Below the pieces are notes generated by a model that was not told the origin of the DNA, ran no database searches, and saw only the letters and a program-made list of their open reading frames with translations. Made by a program: the position numbers and the translations under genes. Positions 60,150 through 64,000 of a DNA stretch of 64,000 bases are shown piece after piece; position 1 is the stretch's first letter, and each line of letters starts with the position of its first letter. Source of the DNA: M3007 sp964392655. Its GTDB lineage: Bacteria; Bacteroidota; Bacteroidia; Chitinophagales; Saprospiraceae. The stretch is taken from assembly GCA_964392655.1 (NCBI GenBank), contig CAYMQY010000004.1, positions 1 through 64,000 on the forward strand, written 5' to 3'.

Positions 60150-61211
60150 TTACAAAATGTGCGACACCTGCTGTGCAGGCTTTTTTTCTACGTTGTCTGC
60201 TTGCTTGTCATCGGGGGACTGACTGATCGGCTGAGGGTTGCCGTTCAGGCGTTTGTTCTTTTTTTCCATAACCATGGAAGCGACCACCCCTGCCAGCAAC
60301 ATGACTGCAATGGTCAGCAGCGAGGCAAGTTCCGGAATATGGATGTGTTGTGGCAAAAGCAACATTTTTACCCCGATAAAAGACAGGATTCCGATCATGC
60401 TGTACTTCAGGTAGGTAAAGCGGTCCAGGATGTTGGACAACACGAAGTACATGGATCGAAGGCCGAGAATGGCGAAAATATTGGAAGAGAATACGAGGAA
60501 CGGGTCGGTAGTGATGGAAAAAACGGCCGGCACCGAATCGAAGGCGAACATGATGTCGGTGGTTTCCACCACAAGAAGCGCCACGAACATGGGCGTGGCT
60601 GCCCGGCGTCCGTTTTCCCAGGTGAAAAAATTTCCGCCGTCGTAGCGTTTGCTCACCGGGTAAAACCGGCGGATGAACCGTACGATGCCGTGGTCGCTGA
60701 TATCTTCTTCTGCTTCGCCTTGCCGCCACATTTTGTAGGCCGACCAAAGCAGGAGCACCCCGAAAAAGTAAAAAAGCCACGTGAAATAGTGCACCAGCGC
60801 AAGACCGGCTCCGATCAGAAGTCCGCGAAAAACAAGCACACCGATAATACCCCAGAACAGGATGCGGTGCTGGTACATTTTGGGTACGCGGAACTGAACA
60901 AATACCAGCGCCATGACGAACAGGTTGTCCACGCTAAGGGCTTCTTCCAGCAGGTAGCCGGTCAGGTATTTCAAAGCGGCCTCCCGTCCCCCCATCGGTT
61001 CATGTGCCGAAAGACCGAGGCCAAGCCACTTGTATTCGTAAGCGTAGTAGATGAAAACGTTGAATAAGAGCGCCAGACTAACCCAGATGATGGTGCTGAA
61101 CAAGGCTTCGCGCGCGGTCGGGGCATGCGGGGTCCGGTTGAATACCCCGAGGTCGAGCAGCATCAGTAACAACACCAAGGTCACAAAGCCACCCCAAATA
61201 TATGGTTCCAT
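60150..61211 (-). CDS. TerC/Alx-family integral membrane protein
   Basis: A 353-residue protein with about eight or nine helices and the family motifs EEALSVDNLFV (near 89-99) and ETTDIMFAFDSVPA (near 217-230), which carry the conserved acidic residues in the membrane thought to bind metal ions. TerC/Alx proteins are linked to manganese export and metal loading of secreted proteins. The tail (about 320-353) is polar and variable. A -7 promoter element lies upstream; the gene is divergent from the protease gene. Confidence 0.95.
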   Translation of the reverse strand: MEPYIWGGFVTLVLLLMLLDLGVFNRTPHAPTAREALFSTIIWVSLALLFNVFIYYAYEYKWLGLGLSAHEPMGGREAALKYLTGYLLEEALSVDNLFVMALVFVQFRVPKMYQHRILFWGIIGVLVFRGLLIGAGLALVHYFTWLFYFFGVLLLWSAYKMWRQGEAEEDISDHGIVRFIRRFYPVSKRYDGGNFFTWENGRRAATPMFVALLVVETTDIMFAFDSVPAVFSITTDPFLVFSSNIFAILGLRSMYFVLSNILDRFTYLKYSMIGILSFIGVKMLLLPQHIHIPELASLLTIAVMLLAGVVASMVMEKKNKRLNGNPQPISQSPDDKQADNVEKKPAQQVSHIL

Positions 61212-61237
61212 ATTTTTTCTGCATCAGTTTGACGGCG

Positions 61238-61245
61238 CAAAGGTA
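61238..61245 (-). promoter_or_regulatory. -7 element of the terC gene
   Basis: On the minus strand TACCTTTG matches TAnnTTTG exactly, 26 bases before the ATG at 61211. Confidence 0.5.
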
Positions 61246-61449
61246 GGCCATCAAAAATTACGGTTTTGATAATTGTGTACAGCGTCGCTTTCAGGACAAT
61301 GCCGGATATTTATGCCCGACTTTACACTGGCGCCCTGTTGGACGCGATTCAGAACAAACAGATGCGCTTTCCGTTGTGGAAAATTTCCTGGAAGCGTTTT
61401 TTACCTGACAAGCCGCTCTCTTTTTTAGATTAAACCTGCCGTGTTGATT

Positions 61450-64000
61450 ATGCGAATTCTACTTGTTATTGCCTGCTGGCTTGGCTGCGCTGCCTTTGTG
61501 CCGGCCTTTTGCCAAAACAGCCACCCTGTCCGCTTCGAGTGGGGACCGGAATTTTTACCCGAAAATTTTCAGACGATTCGGAAGAATCCCGCCGTATCGC
61601 CGGATGAACTCGCTGGGGGCTACTACTTCCGGTACATCCAGTGCGCTGACATCCCGTCGGCACGCCTGCGCACCGAGGCAGAGCAAGCCGGACTCCGGTT
61701 CATCGGCTATGTGTCGTTTGGCGCGTATTTGGTAGCCATTCCGGAAAATTTTGACCTGAATCGTCTCGAACCGCTTGGCGTTCGCAGCGTGGTGCCGGTG
61801 CGGCCCGAGTGGAAACTGGCCAGAAGTCTGCGCGAGAAACCCTGGGGCGAATGGGCCGTACAGGGAGACATGGTCGAAGTGTACCTGCAAGTTTACCCGC
61901 AAATCCGCATCCCCGACGGGGCGGAAATATGCCGCAGCCGGGGCATTACGGTGGTGGAAGAAGGCAACCAGAATGGCATGCTGCATGTCCGCTTGCACAA
62001 AGACGCTCTTGCAGCTACGGCGGCTCTGCCCTTCGTGCGTACCCTCGAATTGATGCCGGCACCGCCAAAACCCGACGACACCGGCGGCCGTGCCCTGCAC
62101 CGCGCCAACCTGCTCGACGTAGATCATCCTTTGGGCAACAAATACGACGGCACCGGTGTCGCCGTACTCGTACGCGACGACGGCCCGCTTGGCCCGCACA
62201 TTGACTTTCAAGGTCGGAATACCGACATTTTCAGCGCCAACGACGTGTTCGACAGCAACCACGGCGACGGTGTGGCGGGCATTCTTGCCGGAGCCGGCAA
62301 CCTCGACCCGAATATGCGCGGTATGGCTACGGGTGCGAAAATTTTCACCATCCGCTACCAGGCCAATTTTCAGGACAACACCATGGACCTGCACTACGAT
62401 GAAAACGTGACGATTACCAATTCATCCTACGCGGAAGACTGCAACGAGGGCTACACCACCAACACGCAAACCGTCGAAACACAACTTTATGAAAACCCGA
62501 CGCTGATGCACGTGTTCTCCGCCGGAAACTCCGGAACGAGTAACTGCGGCTATGGCGCGGGAGCCACCTGGGGCAATATTACCGGCGGACACAAAATGGC
62601 GAAAAATGCTCTGGCCGTAGCCAACCTCCTGCCCGACGCCACATTGGTGAACAGTTCCAGCCGCGGCCCTGCCCACGACGGGCGCCTTAAACCCGACATC
62701 GCCGCCAACGGTAACGGCCAAAATTCGACCGACTACAACAACACCTACCGGGTGTTCAGCGGCACATCCGCCGCCGCGCCCGGTATCGCCGGCTGTATGG
62801 CCCAACTCACGCAGGCATACAAGGAAACCCACAGCAGCGAGCAGCCTGCAGCCGCCCTGCTGAAAGCGGCCATGCTCAATACCGCCAACGACCTCGGCAA
62901 TACCGGTCCCGACTTTCGTTTCGGCTGGGGACACGTGAATGCCTGGCGCGCAAACCAGTTGCTGAGCGCGAACCGCTGGCAGGAAAGCGCTGTGGATCAG
63001 AGTGCAGAATCGGTACACGCCGTGCAAGTGCCACCCGGAACCCGGCAGGCCCGCATCATGCTGTACTGGCCGGATCCGCCTGCGAACGTAGGCGCTGCGC
63101 GCGCACTCGTCAACGACCTTGATCTGACTGTGACCGCCCCCGACGGCAGCACGGTGCATCTGCCCTGGAAACTCGACCCTACTCCCGACCCAACCATTTT
63201 GAATACCCCTGCGGGGAAAGGGCGCGATTCGCTCAACAACATGGAGCAAGTGGCAATCAACGATCCGGCGCCGGGTATTTACACCGTGCGGGTGCGCGGG
63301 CAGGAAGTGCCGATGGGGCCGCAGTCGTACTTTCTGGTTTGGGAATTTTATGACGACGGTGTCAAACTCACCTACCCGGCCGGAGGCGAGGGCCTTGTGC
63401 CCGGCGAGGTTTGCCGAATTCAGTGGGATGCTCTGGGCAACAACGGAAATTTCACGCTGCAATATTCCCCCGACAACGGCGCACTCTGGGCGCAAATCGG
63501 TACCCCGGCAGGTGATGTCCGAATGTTCGACTGGACGGTACCCAACACCGTGAACGGACGTATTCGCGTGCAGATCAACCGCGGCGGCCAGCGCGACAGC
63601 ACCGATTTCCCACTGACGATTGCGCCGGTGCCCTCGAATTTACAGGTGAAACAGGTTTGCCCCGATTCGATGACGGTAACCTGGTCGCCCGTTAGTGACA
63701 CCCTGCGATACGATGTATACCTGCTTGGCGAAAAGTACATGGAAATTGCCGGGAACACTGCCGATACCACGTTTACAGTGCCCATCCAGAACGCCGGTCG
63801 GGAACAATGGTTCTCGGTGAGGGCAGCCGGCACGGCCGGGCTGGCCGGGCGGCGCGCCATCGCTGCGTCCTGGTCGGGCGGACTCAAGGAGTGTCAGCAA
63901 CCCGATGACCTCGCCCTGAAAAATGTGCTTGGGCCTGTGGTAACAGAAATTTCATCGTCGGTTTCGTGCAGTCCGATTCAAGCCACCGTTTCCATACAGG
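61450..64000 (+). CDS. Subtilisin-like (S8) secreted protease, 3' end cut by window edge
   Basis: An open frame of 850 codons from ATG 61450 to the window end. Signal peptide (MRILLVIACWLGCAAFVPAFC), a propeptide-like region (about 22-225), then an S8 catalytic domain with D243 (VLVRDDG), H271 (SNHGDGVAG) and S440 (FSGTSAAAPG). Next come a convertase P-like beta domain (about 500-635, VNDLDLTVTAPDG) and fibronectin type III-like segments (about 720-810). The missing C-terminus probably bears a T9SS sorting domain, as in related Bacteroidota proteases; this cannot be checked here. No other frame competes and no stop interrupts it. Confidence 0.92.
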   Translation, partial: MRILLVIACWLGCAAFVPAFCQNSHPVRFEWGPEFLPENFQTIRKNPAVSPDELAGGYYFRYIQCADIPSARLRTEAEQAGLRFIGYVSFGAYLVAIPENFDLNRLEPLGVRSVVPVRPEWKLARSLREKPWGEWAVQGDMVEVYLQVYPQIRIPDGAEICRSRGITVVEEGNQNGMLHVRLHKDALAATAALPFVRTLELMPAPPKPDDTGGRALHRANLLDVDHPLGNKYDGTGVAVLVRDDGPLGPHIDFQGRNTDIFSANDVFDSNHGDGVAGILAGAGNLDPNMRGMATGAKIFTIRYQANFQDNTMDLHYDENVTITNSSYAEDCNEGYTTNTQTVETQLYENPTLMHVFSAGNSGTSNCGYGAGATWGNITGGHKMAKNALAVANLLPDATLVNSSSRGPAHDGRLKPDIAANGNGQNSTDYNNTYRVFSGTSAAAPGIAGCMAQLTQAYKETHSSEQPAAALLKAAMLNTANDLGNTGPDFRFGWGHVNAWRANQLLSANRWQESAVDQSAESVHAVQVPPGTRQARIMLYWPDPPANVGAARALVNDLDLTVTAPDGSTVHLPWKLDPTPDPTILNTPAGKGRDSLNNMEQVAINDPAPGIYTVRVRGQEVPMGPQSYFLVWEFYDDGVKLTYPAGGEGLVPGEVCRIQWDALGNNGNFTLQYSPDNGALWAQIGTPAGDVRMFDWTVPNTVNGRIRVQINRGGQRDSTDFPLTIAPVPSNLQVKQVCPDSMTVTWSPVSDTLRYDVYLLGEKYMEIAGNTADTTFTVPIQNAGREQWFSVRAAGTAGLAGRRAIAASWSGGLKECQQPDDLALKNVLGPVVTEISSSVSCSPIQATVSIQ

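Overview
The window reads as a chromosomal scaffold piece from a Bacteroidota bacterium, most likely of the Saprospiria/Saprospiraceae type. The reasons are: five or six secreted proteins built for the type IX secretion system (T9SS type A and type B C-terminal sorting domains), SprB-like repeat adhesins with an adjacent PorP/SprF gene, dockerin-like modules typical of this lineage, many promoters with the Bacteroidota -7 element TAnnTTTG, moderately high GC, and numerous short palindromic intergenic repeats. Three runs of exactly 100 N show that it is a scaffold. One of these gaps (10483-10582) is flanked by the same 55 bp on both sides and is an assembly artefact.

Layout. 1-18.6 kb is housekeeping and mixed: a partial unknown gene, an Omp28-like T9SS cargo, mutS2, a gapped DUF4010 membrane protein, a thioredoxin-dockerin-T9SS fusion, ruvB, an ECF sigma factor with a co-transcribed membrane protein, a two-gene pair (lipocalin-like protein plus an ICMT-like/Lgt-like fusion), a DnaQ-UvrC-like nuclease, a TPR membrane protein and a 5'-nucleotidase lipoprotein. 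18.9-26.9 kb is a clade II (atypical, Sec-type) nitrous-oxide reductase cluster: cytochrome c lipoprotein, nosZ (frameshifted as sequenced), FAS1 lipoprotein, a membrane-NosL fusion, nosD, nosF, ric (di-iron nitrosative-stress repair protein) and nosY. A perfect FNR/CRP-type palindrome precedes it at about -41.5 from a predicted start. 27-33 kb holds an ATP-cone nuclease, an L,D-transpeptidase, a carboxyltransferase, deoxynucleoside kinase, folK and lipoproteins. 33-46.4 kb holds a SprB-like giant with PorP/SprF, a TlpA-like protein, a thioesterase, a glycosyltransferase and a HYR/dockerin giant. 46.5-54.2 kb carries a LuxR-type regulator and a TetR-controlled RND efflux operon (tolC, membrane fusion protein, pump) with matching operator palindromes. 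54.2-64 kb holds a toxin-antitoxin pair whose toxin is broken by an in-frame TGA, a giant Ig/SprB-repeat T9SS cargo with an internal gap, a 48-residue basic protein, terC and a partial subtilisin-like protease.

How it works together. The nos genes make a self-contained N2O respiration module: electron input by cytochrome c, periplasmic reductase, copper delivery by NosL, and maturation by NosDFY. The NO-stress repair protein sits inside the operon, and the control site suggests anaerobic or NO-responsive regulation. The large secreted proteins depend on a T9SS encoded elsewhere; only a PorP/SprF partner is visible here. No rRNA, tRNA, CRISPR array, prophage or insertion sequence was recognised. 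The only stretch over 300 bases without a gene is 18593-18948, which holds the nos control region.
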